Shown: positions 19,870 through 28,542 of the stretch, in pieces | Numbering within the stretch: position 1 is the first letter of the stretch | Layout of the letters: every line of letters starts with the position of its first letter | From: Burkholderiaceae bacterium | GTDB lineage: Bacteria; Pseudomonadota; Gammaproteobacteria; Burkholderiales; Burkholderiaceae_C | Reading direction: 5' to 3' | DNA: 64,000 nucleotides | Assembly (NCBI GenBank): GCA_016790515.1 | Contig: JAEUOY010000077.1 | Coordinates: 58,928 to 122,927, forward strand | The notes under the pieces: model-generated | Seen by the model: the letters and a program-made list of their open reading frames with translations, nothing else | What the model was told of the DNA's origin: nothing | The model's database searches: none | Translations under genes and position numbers: made by a program

Positions 19870-20807
19870 CAGCGGGCCTCCTTCTGCTGGGCGTTGACGG
19901 GAAGGGCCTTGGGCGCCTTGGCGGCGAACAGGCCGGCGAGCTTGCGCTTGTAGCCGGGCACCAGCAGGGCCAGTGCGACGAGCATCGCGGTGACCAGGTT
20001 CAGGTCCTGCGCCTGCAGGCCCATGAAGTCGGTGTTCAGCGCCGCGGCGATGAAGAAGCGGTAGAGCACCGCGCCGAGCACGCAGGCCAGCGTCGTGATC
20101 ACCAGGCTGCGTGCCGGCATCAGCGTCTCGCCGATGATCACCGCGGCCAGGCCGATGACGATCGTGCCGACGCCCATCGAGATGTCGGCGCCGCCCTGGC
20201 TCTGCGCGAACAGCGCACCGGCCAGCGCGACCAGCGCGTTCGACAGCGCCAGCCCGAGGATGGTCTGGCGATCGGTCGAGATGCCCTGGGCGCGGGCCAT
20301 GCGCGGGTTGCCGCCGGTGGCGCGCATCGCCAGGCCGGCCTCGGAGGCGAAGAACAGGTCGATCAGCAGCTTGGCGACGACCACGACACCCAGCAGCACC
20401 AGCGGCTTGAGCCAGTACTCGGGCAGGCCGTCGACGGTGAACAGCGTGAAGACCGTGGCGTCGTTGATCAGCGCGACGTTGGGCTTGCCCATCACGCGCA
20501 GGTTGATCGAGTACAGCGCGATCATCACCAGGATGCTGGCCAGCAGCTGCATGATCTTCAGGCTGACGTTGAGCCAGGCGGTCAGCGCACCGGCCGCGGC
20601 GCCGGCCGCGACGGCCGCCGCGGTGGCCAGCAGGGGGTCGACGCCGGCGACGATCAGCGCCGCGGCGACGGCGCCGCCGAGCGGAAAGCTGCCGTCGACC
20701 GTCAGGTCGGGGAAGTTGATGACGCGGAACGAGAGGTACACGCCGAGCGCGACCAGGCCGAAGATCAGGCCGATCTCGAGTGCGCCGAGCGACGCGATGA
20801 GGGACAT
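19869..20807 (-). CDS. ABC importer permease (TrpY-like)
   Basis: A 312-residue inner-membrane permease of the BPD_transp_2 (LivH/RbsC-like) class. About eight hydrophobic segments are visible, the first at 7-25, with a cytoplasmic EAA-like loop containing GLAMRATGGNPRMARAQG (about 168-185). It is the only permease in the operon, so it should act as a homodimer, as in TrpXYZ-type transporters. It overlaps the ATPase gene by one base. The 117-base gap to the upstream binding-protein gene holds a long hairpin. Confidence 0.87.
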   Translation of the reverse strand: MSLIASLGALEIGLIFGLVALGVYLSFRVINFPDLTVDGSFPLGGAVAAALIVAGVDPLLATAAAVAAGAAAGALTAWLNVSLKIMQLLASILVMIALYSINLRVMGKPNVALINDATVFTLFTVDGLPEYWLKPLVLLGVVVVAKLLIDLFFASEAGLAMRATGGNPRMARAQGISTDRQTILGLALSNALVALAGALFAQSQGGADISMGVGTIVIGLAAVIIGETLMPARSLVITTLACVLGAVLYRFFIAAALNTDFMGLQAQDLNLVTAMLVALALLVPGYKRKLAGLFAAKAPKALPVNAQQKEAR

Positions 20808-20837
20808 GGGTGGGGGTTCCAGGCAGGTTCGGGCAAC

Positions 20838-20895
20838 GGCACCCCCACCGCGCCGCGCCAGGGGCGCCGCGGGTCGGGATGCGGTGGGGGGTGGC
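20838..20895 (-). promoter_or_regulatory. Long intercistronic hairpin between binding-protein and permease genes
   Basis: Arms ACCCCC-ACCGC (20841-20851) and GCGGTGGGGGGT (20881-20892) pair over about 11 bp with one bulged G, and the loop itself holds CGCGCC/GGCGCCGCG complementarity. The site is downstream of the binding-protein gene and upstream of the permease gene, where such structures stabilise the 5' message or reduce downstream expression. Structure seen; role inferred. Confidence 0.45.
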
Positions 20896-20924
20896 GCCGA
20901 ATCAGGCGCCGGCGGCGATCGGGC

Positions 20925-21914
20925 TCAGCGGACGACGACCTTGGCCGACTTGACCAGCTCGTCGCTCAGCGCAATGCCCTGCTTCTGCGCCGCGGCCGGG
21001 TTGACGTGCAGCTCGAAGGTGGTGCTGACCTGCGAGGGCATCTTGCCGGCGCTCTCGCCGTTGAGGATGCGCACCACCAGCTTGCCGGTCTGGCGGCCCA
21101 GGTCGTAGTAGTTCAGGCCCAGCGCCGCGACGGCGCCGCGCTTGACGGCGTCGGTGTCGGCGGCGACGACCGGCAGCTTGGCCTGCTGGGCGACCTTGAC
21201 GATGCCCTCGAAGGCCGACATCACGTTGTTGTCGGTCGGCGCGTAGATCACGTCGGCCTTGCCGACCAGGCTCTGCGCGGCGCTGGGCACGTCGACGGTG
21301 CGGGCGGCGGCGGCCTCGACCAGCGTCAGGCCGGCGGCAGCGCAGGCCTTCTTCAGCGCCTCGACGATGGCCACCGAGTTGGCTTCGCCCGGGCTGTAGA
21401 TCACGCCGACGCGCTTGGCGGCCGGGGCGACCTTCTTGATCAGCTCGAGGTGCTTTTCCAGCGGCGACAGGTCGGACACGCCGGTGACGTTGCTGCCCGA
21501 GGCGTCCCAGGTCTTGACCAGCTTGGCGGCGACCGGGTCGGTGACGGCGCTGTAGACCACCGGGATGTCCTTGGTCGCGGCGACGACGGCCTGCGCCGAC
21601 GGCGTGGCGATCGCGACGATCACGTCGGGCCTGGCGCCGACGTACTTGCGGGCGATCTGCGCCGCGGTGCCGGTGTTGCCCTGGGCGCTCTGGTACTCGA
21701 ACTTCAGGTTCTTGCCGGCTTCGTAGCCGGCGGCCTTCAGCTCGTCCTTGACGCCGTCGCGGGCGGCGTCGAGCGCCGGGTGCTCGACGATCGCGGTCAG
21801 CGCGACCGACTTCTCGGCGGCGGCGGTGAAGGCCGGGGCGGCGGCGGCGACCAGCGCGGCGGCGACGAGGCTGGCCAGGGCGGCACGGCGGGGGCTGAAC
21901 GGGCGGGTGGGCAT
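20925..21914 (-). CDS. ABC importer substrate-binding protein (TrpX-like)
   Basis: A 329-residue periplasmic binding protein of the ABC_sub_bind family. A signal peptide is visible at about 1-33 (RRAALASLVAAALVAAAAPAFTAAA). The mature protein has the repeated VGVIYSPGEANSVAIVEALKKA and VIYAPTDNNVMSAF features of the TrpX group. It is the first gene of the importer operon and divergent from an Lrp/AsnC regulator. With the tyrosine-degradation operon following, aromatic amino acid uptake is the likeliest role; the ligand cannot be read from the sequence. ATG 21914 gives the complete signal peptide. Confidence 0.87.
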   Translation of the reverse strand: MPTRPFSPRRAALASLVAAALVAAAAPAFTAAAEKSVALTAIVEHPALDAARDGVKDELKAAGYEAGKNLKFEYQSAQGNTGTAAQIARKYVGARPDVIVAIATPSAQAVVAATKDIPVVYSAVTDPVAAKLVKTWDASGSNVTGVSDLSPLEKHLELIKKVAPAAKRVGVIYSPGEANSVAIVEALKKACAAAGLTLVEAAAARTVDVPSAAQSLVGKADVIYAPTDNNVMSAFEGIVKVAQQAKLPVVAADTDAVKRGAVAALGLNYYDLGRQTGKLVVRILNGESAGKMPSQVSTTFELHVNPAAAQKQGIALSDELVKSAKVVVR

Positions 21915-22112
21915 GTCTTGCGATCCTGGTGGGATGGTTCTCGAGGCAGCCGTGGCGGGGATGGTGCCTGGGCTGGAAGGGGGGGCCGAGACTTGATCTC
22001 GGACAAGCGAAACTTTATCGGCCGGAGCCCCAAATTTCATTGCGTAACATCGCCGGGTGAACCCCTGTTCCCGCAATCCGCTTGCATCGGGTGGCGCATC
22101 GAGGAGATAAAC
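21915..22112. promoter_or_regulatory. Divergent promoter region of ABC importer and Lrp gene
   Basis: A 198-base gap that is markedly more AT-rich in its right half (around 22005-22055: GAAACTTTATC, CCCAAATTTCATTGCG) than the surroundings. GAAACTTT and AAATTTC form a loose inverted repeat 15 bases apart, a plausible Lrp-type operator. No unambiguous -35/-10 pair. Confidence 0.4.
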
Positions 22113-22586
22113 GTGTACGAGATTGATCTGGATCGAATCGACCGGCGCATCCTCGACCACCTGCAGGGCAACGCCCGGGCATCGAACCTCGAACTGGCCG
22201 AGGCCGCCAGCCTGTCGCCGGCGCAGTGCCATCGCCGCCACCGCCGGCTGGAGGAGGCCGGCTTCATCGCCCGCTACGAGACGCGGCTGAATGCCGCGCG
22301 CATCGGGCTGACGGTGGTGGCCTTCATCCATGTCTCGATGGAGCGCGGCCATGTGCGCGAACTGCAGAAGTTCAAGGACCTGCTGGCCAGCCTGGTCGAG
22401 GTGCAGGAGTGCTACGCCGTCACCGGCGACTTCGACTACGTGCTGAAGGTCGTCGCGCGCGACCTGCCGGCGCTGTCGCGCTTCCTGATGGACACGCTGA
22501 TGCGGCTGCCCGGCGTCGCCGCGGTGCGCTCCAGCGTCTGCATGGAGGAGATCAAGTGCACCAGCGCGCTGCCGCTGCCGGCCTGA
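22113..22586 (+). CDS. Lrp/AsnC family transcriptional regulator
   Basis: A 157-residue regulator with an N-terminal winged helix-turn-helix (about 5-60: IDRRILDHLQGNARASNLELAE, then SPAQCHRRHRRLEEAGFI) and a C-terminal RAM ligand-binding domain (VVAFIHVSMERG, VQECYAVTGDFDYVLKVV). The start is the GTG at 22113, preceded at good spacing by GAGGAG (22101-22106). It is divergent from the aromatic-type ABC importer and probably controls it, and perhaps the tyrosine operon, in response to an amino acid. Confidence 0.9.
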   Translation: MYEIDLDRIDRRILDHLQGNARASNLELAEAASLSPAQCHRRHRRLEEAGFIARYETRLNAARIGLTVVAFIHVSMERGHVRELQKFKDLLASLVEVQECYAVTGDFDYVLKVVARDLPALSRFLMDTLMRLPGVAAVRSSVCMEEIKCTSALPLPA

Positions 22587-22623
22587 CCGTCCCGCGCAGT
22601 GCCTGAGCGCGCGCCGGGCCGCG

Positions 22624-24813
22624 TCACATCATGCCGGCCAGCCGCAGCGCCAGCATGGTCCGGCGCTGCAGATGCAGTTCCTCGGGCCCGCTGGCGGTGG
22701 CCAGCTGCATGCGCTCGAGCATCGGCAGGATGCCGGCAGGGGGCTGCGCCGGCAGTTGCCGCGCCAGCGCGGCCAGTTCGGCGGGATCCTTCAGCGCGAC
22801 AGCCGACTTCAGGGCCTTCAGCGCCGCGGCCAGCGCCATCTCGACACGGCTGAACTCCGAGCCGAACGGGAAGGGCGGAAAGCTGCCATCGCGCTTGAAG
22901 CCCTCGAGCGCCTCGGTCAGGCGTTCGGGCGTGTTCCGGCGCCACGCGTCGGGGATGACGAAGCCCACCGGCAGCTTCTGGTGGCGCTTGGCCTCGGCCA
23001 GCAACTCGTCCTGGAAGCGCGAGTCGGTCACCGCGAGCATGGCCATGATCACCTCCTGATCGCTCTTGCCGCGCAGGTCGGCGATGCCGTATTCGGTGAC
23101 CACCAGGTCACGCAGGTGACGCGGGATCGTGACGTGGCCGTAGTTGTAGACGATGTTCGACAGCACCCGGTCGCCCTCGTGGCGGGTGCTCTTGACCATC
23201 ATCACCAGCCGGGCATCGGGCAGCGCATGGGCCATCGCCACGAAGTTGTACTGGCCGCCCACGCCCGAGACCACCCAGCCGTCGTCGTAGCCGTCGGACA
23301 CCAGGTTGCCGAGCAGCGTCGCCTTCATCGCGGTGTTGCAGAAGCGTCCGTCCTTGCGCTGCAGTGCGCGCAGGCGCTCCTCGCCGTACAGCTGGTTGGC
23401 CACCTCGACGCCGGTCATCTCGAACAGCCGGCGCTCCTGTTCCGGCATGTCGCGCAGCGTCTGGTAGAAGTCATTGGGGCCGATGAAGAAGCCACCGGTC
23501 AGCACCACGCCGTTCTTCAGCGCCGGTCCCAGGCAGCGCGCCAGGCGTTGGCGGTTCGCCGGGCGGTCGATCAGCGCGCTGAAGCGCTCGTCGCCATCGA
23601 CGATCTCGCCGTCCTCCCAGCGCAGGTGCTCGCGCAGCACGCCGTGGCGCTGCAGCGCCTCGAAGTCCTTGCGCGCCAGGTAGGGCGGGATCAGTTCCTG
23701 CTCGAGCAGGCGGTCGATCACGTCGGCCGGGATGTGCTCGTCCCGCACCACACCTTGGTTGACCAGCGCCTGGATGCCGGCGTGTTGGTAGACGCGGCGC
23801 TTGGTGATGCCGCTCTTGTAGAGCTGCAGGAAGCCGTCGACCAGCATCTCGGTCGAGCCGTAGAGGCCGCGCTGGAACGGCTCGGTGCCGCCCACCCGGT
23901 CGATCAGGGCACCATGGCGCGCGGCGATGCCGGTGGCATCGAGCACCTGGCGGTACTGCGCGTTGTCGAGGTGACGCAGCCGCAGCGCATAGGCCACCGC
24001 ATCGCCCAGTGCGCCGATGCCGATCTGCAGCGTGCCGCCGTCCTTGACCAGGGCGCTGGCGTGCAGCCCGATCAGGTAGTCGGCGTCGGCCACCGGCAGG
24101 CGTGGCGTGGAGAACAGCTTGTAGTCGCCCTCGGGCGTGTCGATCACGATGTCGTACATCGAGCCGTCGACCTCGGCATCGCCGTACATGAACGGCAGCT
24201 CGGGGTTGACCATCGCGATGCGCAGCCGCTTCTCGCCCTGCCGTTGATCTTCGGCGAAGCTGCGCAAGGTCTTCAGCGAGGTGTCGGCGTTGCAGCTGGC
24301 GCTGTAGTGAACGCCGCCGTCGGCCGTCTCGCGTCGCGCCACGATGTGGGCGAACACGGCGTTGCCGTTGATCGTGCAGTCGCGCACCACATGGGTGTAG
24401 TTGGAGCAGATGTGGTCGCGCTGCATCGCTGCTTCCTGGCGGTAGGCGCCGGCCTTGAAGAAGATCTCGTGCACGCGCACATTGGGCGGCAGGCCGCCGC
24501 GACGCAGGTCGCGCATGAACTCGAGGTCGGGCACGCCGGCCCAGACCCGCTCGACGAAGGGTTGCAGGAAGCGGCGCTCCAGTTCGCCGCCCCAGGTCGG
24601 CTTCTCCAGTGACAGCGCGGTGAAGATCGTCAGATGCAACGACGCGTCGGCCTTGACGCGGCGGTAGAGCGCATTGATCAGCGGCACCGGCTTGCCCAGC
24701 CCCAGCGGCATGCCGAAGCGGATGTCGCGGCCGAAGGCCTCGATGATGTGGTCGACGCATTCGTCAACGCTCAGGTGCAATGGCCTGCGGGCCGGTGCGG
24801 CGGTGATGCTCAC
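22624..24813 (-). CDS. Acetyl-CoA hydrolase/transferase family protein
   Basis: A 729-residue CoA-transferase-superfamily protein. The C-terminal half holds the family core: GSTEMLVDGF (with the Glu typical of the family), GVGGQYNFVAMA, STRHEGDRVLSNIV and VTEYGIADLRGKSDQE. The N-terminal part (1-about 200) is an extra region also found in long Burkholderiales members. It could move CoA between acyl groups or hydrolyse acyl-CoA. GTG 24813 is chosen: GGAG precedes it and it begins VSITAAPARR; the frame is open further upstream without a start of equal quality. It is the last gene of the nine-gene LIV-importer/lipid-storage operon, 47 bases after the lipase-like gene. Confidence 0.85.
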   Translation of the reverse strand: MSITAAPARRPLHLSVDECVDHIIEAFGRDIRFGMPLGLGKPVPLINALYRRVKADASLHLTIFTALSLEKPTWGGELERRFLQPFVERVWAGVPDLEFMRDLRRGGLPPNVRVHEIFFKAGAYRQEAAMQRDHICSNYTHVVRDCTINGNAVFAHIVARRETADGGVHYSASCNADTSLKTLRSFAEDQRQGEKRLRIAMVNPELPFMYGDAEVDGSMYDIVIDTPEGDYKLFSTPRLPVADADYLIGLHASALVKDGGTLQIGIGALGDAVAYALRLRHLDNAQYRQVLDATGIAARHGALIDRVGGTEPFQRGLYGSTEMLVDGFLQLYKSGITKRRVYQHAGIQALVNQGVVRDEHIPADVIDRLLEQELIPPYLARKDFEALQRHGVLREHLRWEDGEIVDGDERFSALIDRPANRQRLARCLGPALKNGVVLTGGFFIGPNDFYQTLRDMPEQERRLFEMTGVEVANQLYGEERLRALQRKDGRFCNTAMKATLLGNLVSDGYDDGWVVSGVGGQYNFVAMAHALPDARLVMMVKSTRHEGDRVLSNIVYNYGHVTIPRHLRDLVVTEYGIADLRGKSDQEVIMAMLAVTDSRFQDELLAEAKRHQKLPVGFVIPDAWRRNTPERLTEALEGFKRDGSFPPFPFGSEFSRVEMALAAALKALKSAVALKDPAELAALARQLPAQPPAGILPMLERMQLATASGPEELHLQRRTMLALRLAGMM

Positions 24814-24860
24814 GAGGGTCTCCTGCTGTGGGTCTGTCGAGGTTCGGGCGCGGCAGGGGG

Positions 24861-25667
24861 TCAGTCCGGATGGGGATGGTCGGCCGCGGGTTCGCCGAAC
24901 AGCCAGCCACGCCAGCCTTCGCGGGCGAACGGCACCCACGCGCCTTCGGCCTGCGCCAGCCGGTCGGCCACCGCCCACAGGGCCAGCGGGTTCAGCCCCA
25001 GGCCGAGATGGCTGGCCTCGACCTCGATGTTCTCGGCCAGCGTGCGGCGGCGTTCGACGCTGCAGTGCCACGACACCACGCCGTCGCTGCGGCTGTAGAT
25101 CGAGGTGGTGGGCACCGGTGGCGTTTCGCGCAGCGGCCGGTGCAGGTCGTCCGAGTTGATGCGATGGCCGCTGACGAATTCGTAGAGCCGCCAGGCATGG
25201 GTCTGGCGCGGGTGGCCGGTGAAGGGCGAGCCCAGCGTGATGACGCAGCGCACCTGATCGGGCAACTCCTTGGCCAGCTCGCGCGCCATGACGCCGCCCA
25301 GGCTCCAGCCCACCAGGCTGACCTTGCGCCGGCTGTCGCGTGCCAACTGCTGCAACTGGGTGCGCAGCCCGTCCATCACGCCAGGCCTGAAGCCCAGGTT
25401 CAGGCCCTGGTTCCAGCCGTGTGGTGACCAGCCACGGGCCTGCAGGAACTGGCGCATCAGCGCGGTGCTGGCGTCACCCGCGCTGAGGCCCGGCAGCACC
25501 AGCACCGCATGGCCGTCACCGCGCGGCGCGAGCGGCCACAGCGGCAGCAGCGACAGCGAGACGGCCGCCTCGAGCGGCGCCCGCAGTTCCAGCCAGCGCA
25601 GCAGCGCAGACGGTCCGCGGTGCTCGGTGTCGGCGGCCGCGGCAGCCTGGGCGGGGGCAGTGGACAT
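24861..25667 (-). CDS. Alpha/beta hydrolase (lipase/esterase-like)
   Basis: A 268-residue hydrolase. Nucleophile elbow GWSLGG (Ser about 122), a likely acid Asp in SRSDGVVSW and His in ASHLGLG complete a Ser-Asp-His triad. The N-terminal segment VLVLPGLSAGD is the usual first strand and oxyanion region. There is no signal peptide, so it acts inside the cell. AGGAG lies six bases before the ATG. Between a phasin and a CoA transferase gene, a role in mobilising stored wax ester, triacylglycerol or PHA is likely but inferred. Confidence 0.85.
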   Translation of the reverse strand: MSTAPAQAAAAADTEHRGPSALLRWLELRAPLEAAVSLSLLPLWPLAPRGDGHAVLVLPGLSAGDASTALMRQFLQARGWSPHGWNQGLNLGFRPGVMDGLRTQLQQLARDSRRKVSLVGWSLGGVMARELAKELPDQVRCVITLGSPFTGHPRQTHAWRLYEFVSGHRINSDDLHRPLRETPPVPTTSIYSRSDGVVSWHCSVERRRTLAENIEVEASHLGLGLNPLALWAVADRLAQAEGAWVPFAREGWRGWLFGEPAADHPHPD

Positions 25668-25753
25668 CGCGCTCTCCTGTTGGCATTCGTTGCAACGGTC
25701 GGGCTGGCGTTGCGGTCGCGCCGTGCCGTCGGGCAGTGGCTTCAGCGGCGGCT

Positions 25754-26290
25754 TCAGCGGGGCGGGCGCGCGGTGCGCCCGGCCGCCGCGCGGCGCCGCG
25801 ATGGCGGCTGCGCCTGTGGCGCGTCGTCGGCCACGGCCTCGGTGGCGACCTTGCCGGCGCCGGTCGTCAGGCCGATCTCCTGCAGGCGCTGCCCGGCGCG
25901 CTCGTTGAGCACGCCCAGCACCTGGCGATTCGACGCCACCGCCATCTCGGCCAGGTCGCGCAGGTCGGCCAGGGCCTCGCTGAAGGCCTGCTGCGAGCGC
26001 TTGGCGGATTGCCGGGCCTTGCTGGCCAGGTCGGGGGCTGCGATCACCTCGCGCGTGCCCGTCTGCCAGGCGTCGTAGGCGGCGCGCAGCAACTCCTGCT
26101 GGCGCTTGCCCAGGGCCTCCAGTGCCAGGTAGGCCTGGCGGTTGGCCTCGACCAGCGCCTCGATGTCCTTGCGTTGCCCGGCGACGAGCCTGCGTCCCAC
26201 CTCGGGCAGCTCGAGCTTGTCGATCAGCTTGCGCAGGTCGAGCGCGGGCGGGATCCTGCCCCAGGGGGCGGCGGTGGTCTTCTGGCTCAT
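25754..26290 (-). CDS. Phasin-like granule-associated protein
   Basis: A 178-residue soluble protein, nearly all helical with heptad-like stretches from 25 to 145 (LPEVGRRLVAGQRKDIEALVEANRQ; segments such as YLALEALGKRQQELLRAA and FSEALADLRDLAEMAV are phasin-like). The last 30 residues are basic, Pro/Arg/Ala-rich, as in PHA-granule phasins that bind DNA. AAAGG is six bases before ATG 26290; an ATG at 26296 overlapping the wax synthase stop would add Met-Thr. Directly following a wax ester synthase gene, it probably coats storage bodies. Confidence 0.8.
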   Translation of the reverse strand: MSQKTTAAPWGRIPPALDLRKLIDKLELPEVGRRLVAGQRKDIEALVEANRQAYLALEALGKRQQELLRAAYDAWQTGTREVIAAPDLASKARQSAKRSQQAFSEALADLRDLAEMAVASNRQVLGVLNERAGQRLQEIGLTTGAGKVATEAVADDAPQAQPPSRRRAAAGRTARPPR

Positions 26291-26292
26291 GG

Positions 26293-27822
26293 TCATCCTT
26301 TGACGGTGGTGGCGGGAACGGCGCTGGGGGCGACGCGCTTGCGCGGCGCGCGTTTGGCAGGGGCGATGGCGGCCTTTGCCGCCGCGCCCGACCCTGCGGT
26401 CACCGTGGGGGTGAACTTGCGCAGCACGGCGGCCTCGAGCTCGTCCAGCGCCGGCAGCAGCCGGTCGGCGAGTTCGGCCAGGTCGGGCACCGTGCGCCGG
26501 CACGCGACCAGGCCGAAGTCCAGCGCATCGCAGTAGCTCTCGACGGTGATGTTCAGCGACTGGCCGTGGTAGGGCATCGAGCAGGGCGACATCGTCAGCA
26601 ACCTGGCGCCGGCGATGTACAGCGGCACCGGCGGGCCGGGCACGTTGGAGATCGGCAGGTTGGCCAGCGGCGGCAGGCGGTCGGCCAGCCGGGCGCGCCG
26701 GTAGAGATCGACCACGCCGCGCATCACCGGCGCGGTGCCCATCAGCGACAGGTCGGGAACCAGCAGGTCGCGCATGTTCGCCAGCTGCTTCTTCTGGTCA
26801 CCGGTCGAGGCCCTGATCGCCGCCAGCCGCTTGACGGGATCGGCCACATCGGTGGCCAGGCTGCACAGGATCGCGGCGTTCTGGTTTGCGCTCTGGGTGT
26901 CGCCGGCCTCGCGCAGCGAGACCGGCACCATCGCCGTCAGCGTGCTCCTGGGCAACTCGCCATGGTCCTTCAGGTAGCCGCGCAGCACCGCCGAGCAGAC
27001 CGCCAGCACCACGTCGTTGAGCTTGACGTCGGCCAGCCTGGCGATGCGCTTGAAGCGCGCCAGCGGCAGCGAGCGCGCAGCGAACGCGCGCTGGCTGGAG
27101 ATTGCGACGTTGAACCGCGTGCGTGGCGGTCGCAGCGGCGGCAACTTCGGTCGGTCGAACTTCAGCGTGCCGGCATCGGGCAGCGCGATGCGCGACAGCG
27201 CCTTCAGAACGTCGGGCACGGCCTGCAGCGCGCGGATCTCGCGCCGCACCGCATGCTCGGCCAGGCCGCGCAGGACCGCCGGCACGCTGAGCGGGGCGTC
27301 GGCATGGGCGCGCTTCGGCGGCGCCGGCGCCAGCTGGCGCGGCACCGGGGTCGGGTCGTACATCGTCGTCATCAGGTGCTGGCTCGCACCGCCGTCCATC
27401 GCCGCGTGATGGATCTTGGTGTAGATCGCCAGCTGCCCGCTCTCCAGCCCCTGGATGACGTAGAACTCCCACAGCGGGCGGCTGCGGTCGAGGAAGTTGG
27501 AGTGCAGCCGGCCCACCAGCTCCTCGAGCTGGCTCGGACGGCCGGGCGAGGGCAGGGTCTGCTGGCGGATGTGGTAGTCGACGTCGACCGCGTCGTCCTC
27601 GGTCCAGTAGGGGTGGTCGATGTCGAAGGGCAGGGCCACCAGCTTGCGGTGCATCAGCGGGATCAGGTGCATGCGCGCGGCGATGTGGCGCTTGTAGTCG
27701 TCGTAGAAGTTGCCGCCGTAGTCAGGCGGCAGCTGCACCAGGCTGACGCCGCCCACATGCTGCGGCGTTTCCGGGGTTTCCAGGTACAGGAAGCCGGCGT
27801 CCTGTTCGCTGAGTTGTTCCAT
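26293..27822 (-). CDS. Wax ester synthase/acyl-CoA:diacylglycerol acyltransferase
   Basis: A 509-residue bifunctional WS/DGAT-type acyltransferase that joins acyl-CoA to a fatty alcohol or diacylglycerol, making storage lipid. Catalytic motif HHAAMDG (about 137-143) is present, with the family features PLWEFYVIQGL before it and NISNVPGP-type segment (LPISNVPGPP) later. The C-terminal 40 residues are basic and Ala-rich. Length is slightly above the usual 450-480. It starts 24 bases after livF and is followed at once by the phasin gene, so transport and storage genes share a transcript. Confidence 0.92.
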   Translation of the reverse strand: MEQLSEQDAGFLYLETPETPQHVGGVSLVQLPPDYGGNFYDDYKRHIAARMHLIPLMHRKLVALPFDIDHPYWTEDDAVDVDYHIRQQTLPSPGRPSQLEELVGRLHSNFLDRSRPLWEFYVIQGLESGQLAIYTKIHHAAMDGGASQHLMTTMYDPTPVPRQLAPAPPKRAHADAPLSVPAVLRGLAEHAVRREIRALQAVPDVLKALSRIALPDAGTLKFDRPKLPPLRPPRTRFNVAISSQRAFAARSLPLARFKRIARLADVKLNDVVLAVCSAVLRGYLKDHGELPRSTLTAMVPVSLREAGDTQSANQNAAILCSLATDVADPVKRLAAIRASTGDQKKQLANMRDLLVPDLSLMGTAPVMRGVVDLYRRARLADRLPPLANLPISNVPGPPVPLYIAGARLLTMSPCSMPYHGQSLNITVESYCDALDFGLVACRRTVPDLAELADRLLPALDELEAAVLRKFTPTVTAGSGAAAKAAIAPAKRAPRKRVAPSAVPATTVKG

Positions 27823-27846
27823 CGCCTGTTTCCTCTTGGGGCGGGG

Positions 27847-28542
27847 TCAGACACCCAGCCATTCCTGGCAGATGCCCGGGTCGGCCAGCAGCGCCTGCGG
27901 GGTGCTCTCGTGCAGGATGCGGCCGTGGCCCATCACCACCACCCGCTGCGAGATGCGCAGCGCGATGTCGAGCTTCTGTTCCACCAGCAGGATCGCCACG
28001 CCGCGGCGCGTGATCTCGGCCAGCAACTCGCCCACCCGCTCGACGATGCGCGGCGCCAGGCCCTCGGTGGGCTCGTCGATCATCACCAGCGCCGGGTCGC
28101 CCATCAGCGTGCGCGCCAGCGTCAGCATCTGCTGCTCGCCGCCGGACATCACGCCGGCCGGCTCGTCGGCACGCTCCGCGAGGATCGGGAACATCGCGTA
28201 GAAGTCGTCGATCGTCCAGCGCGGCCGCCCGCCGCCGCCCTTGGCGCCGAGCATCAGGTTCTCGCGCACCGTCAGGCGGGCGAAGATCTCGCGGTTCTCG
28301 GGCACGTAGCCCAGGCCCTGCCGGGCGATGTGGAAGGGTTTCATGCCCAGCAGTTCGCGCCCCTTGAAGCGCACCGTGCCGCTGGCCTGCACATGGCCCA
28401 TCAGCGCGCGCAGCGTGGTCGAGCGGCCCACGCCGTTGCGGCCGAGCAGGCTGACGATCTCGCCTTCGCCGACCTGCAGGTCCACACCGTGCAGGATGTG
28501 GCTCTTGCCGTACCAGGCGTTCAGGCCGCGCACCTCAAGCAT
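27847..28542 (-). CDS. livF: LIV-type ABC importer ATPase LivF
   Basis: A 231-residue ATPase of a LIV-type importer. Signature MSGGEQQML, Walker B LVMIDEPTEGL and the H-loop region LLVEQ are canonical, but Walker A reads GRNGVGRST: the invariant Lys is Arg (codon CGC on the coding strand). Some LivF-like proteins may share this variant; if catalysis is reduced, the pump would rely on LivG (whose P-loop is intact). It overlaps livG by eight bases and precedes the wax ester synthase gene. Confidence 0.92.
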   Translation of the reverse strand: MLEVRGLNAWYGKSHILHGVDLQVGEGEIVSLLGRNGVGRSTTLRALMGHVQASGTVRFKGRELLGMKPFHIARQGLGYVPENREIFARLTVRENLMLGAKGGGGRPRWTIDDFYAMFPILAERADEPAGVMSGGEQQMLTLARTLMGDPALVMIDEPTEGLAPRIVERVGELLAEITRRGVAILLVEQKLDIALRISQRVVVMGHGRILHESTPQALLADPGICQEWLGV

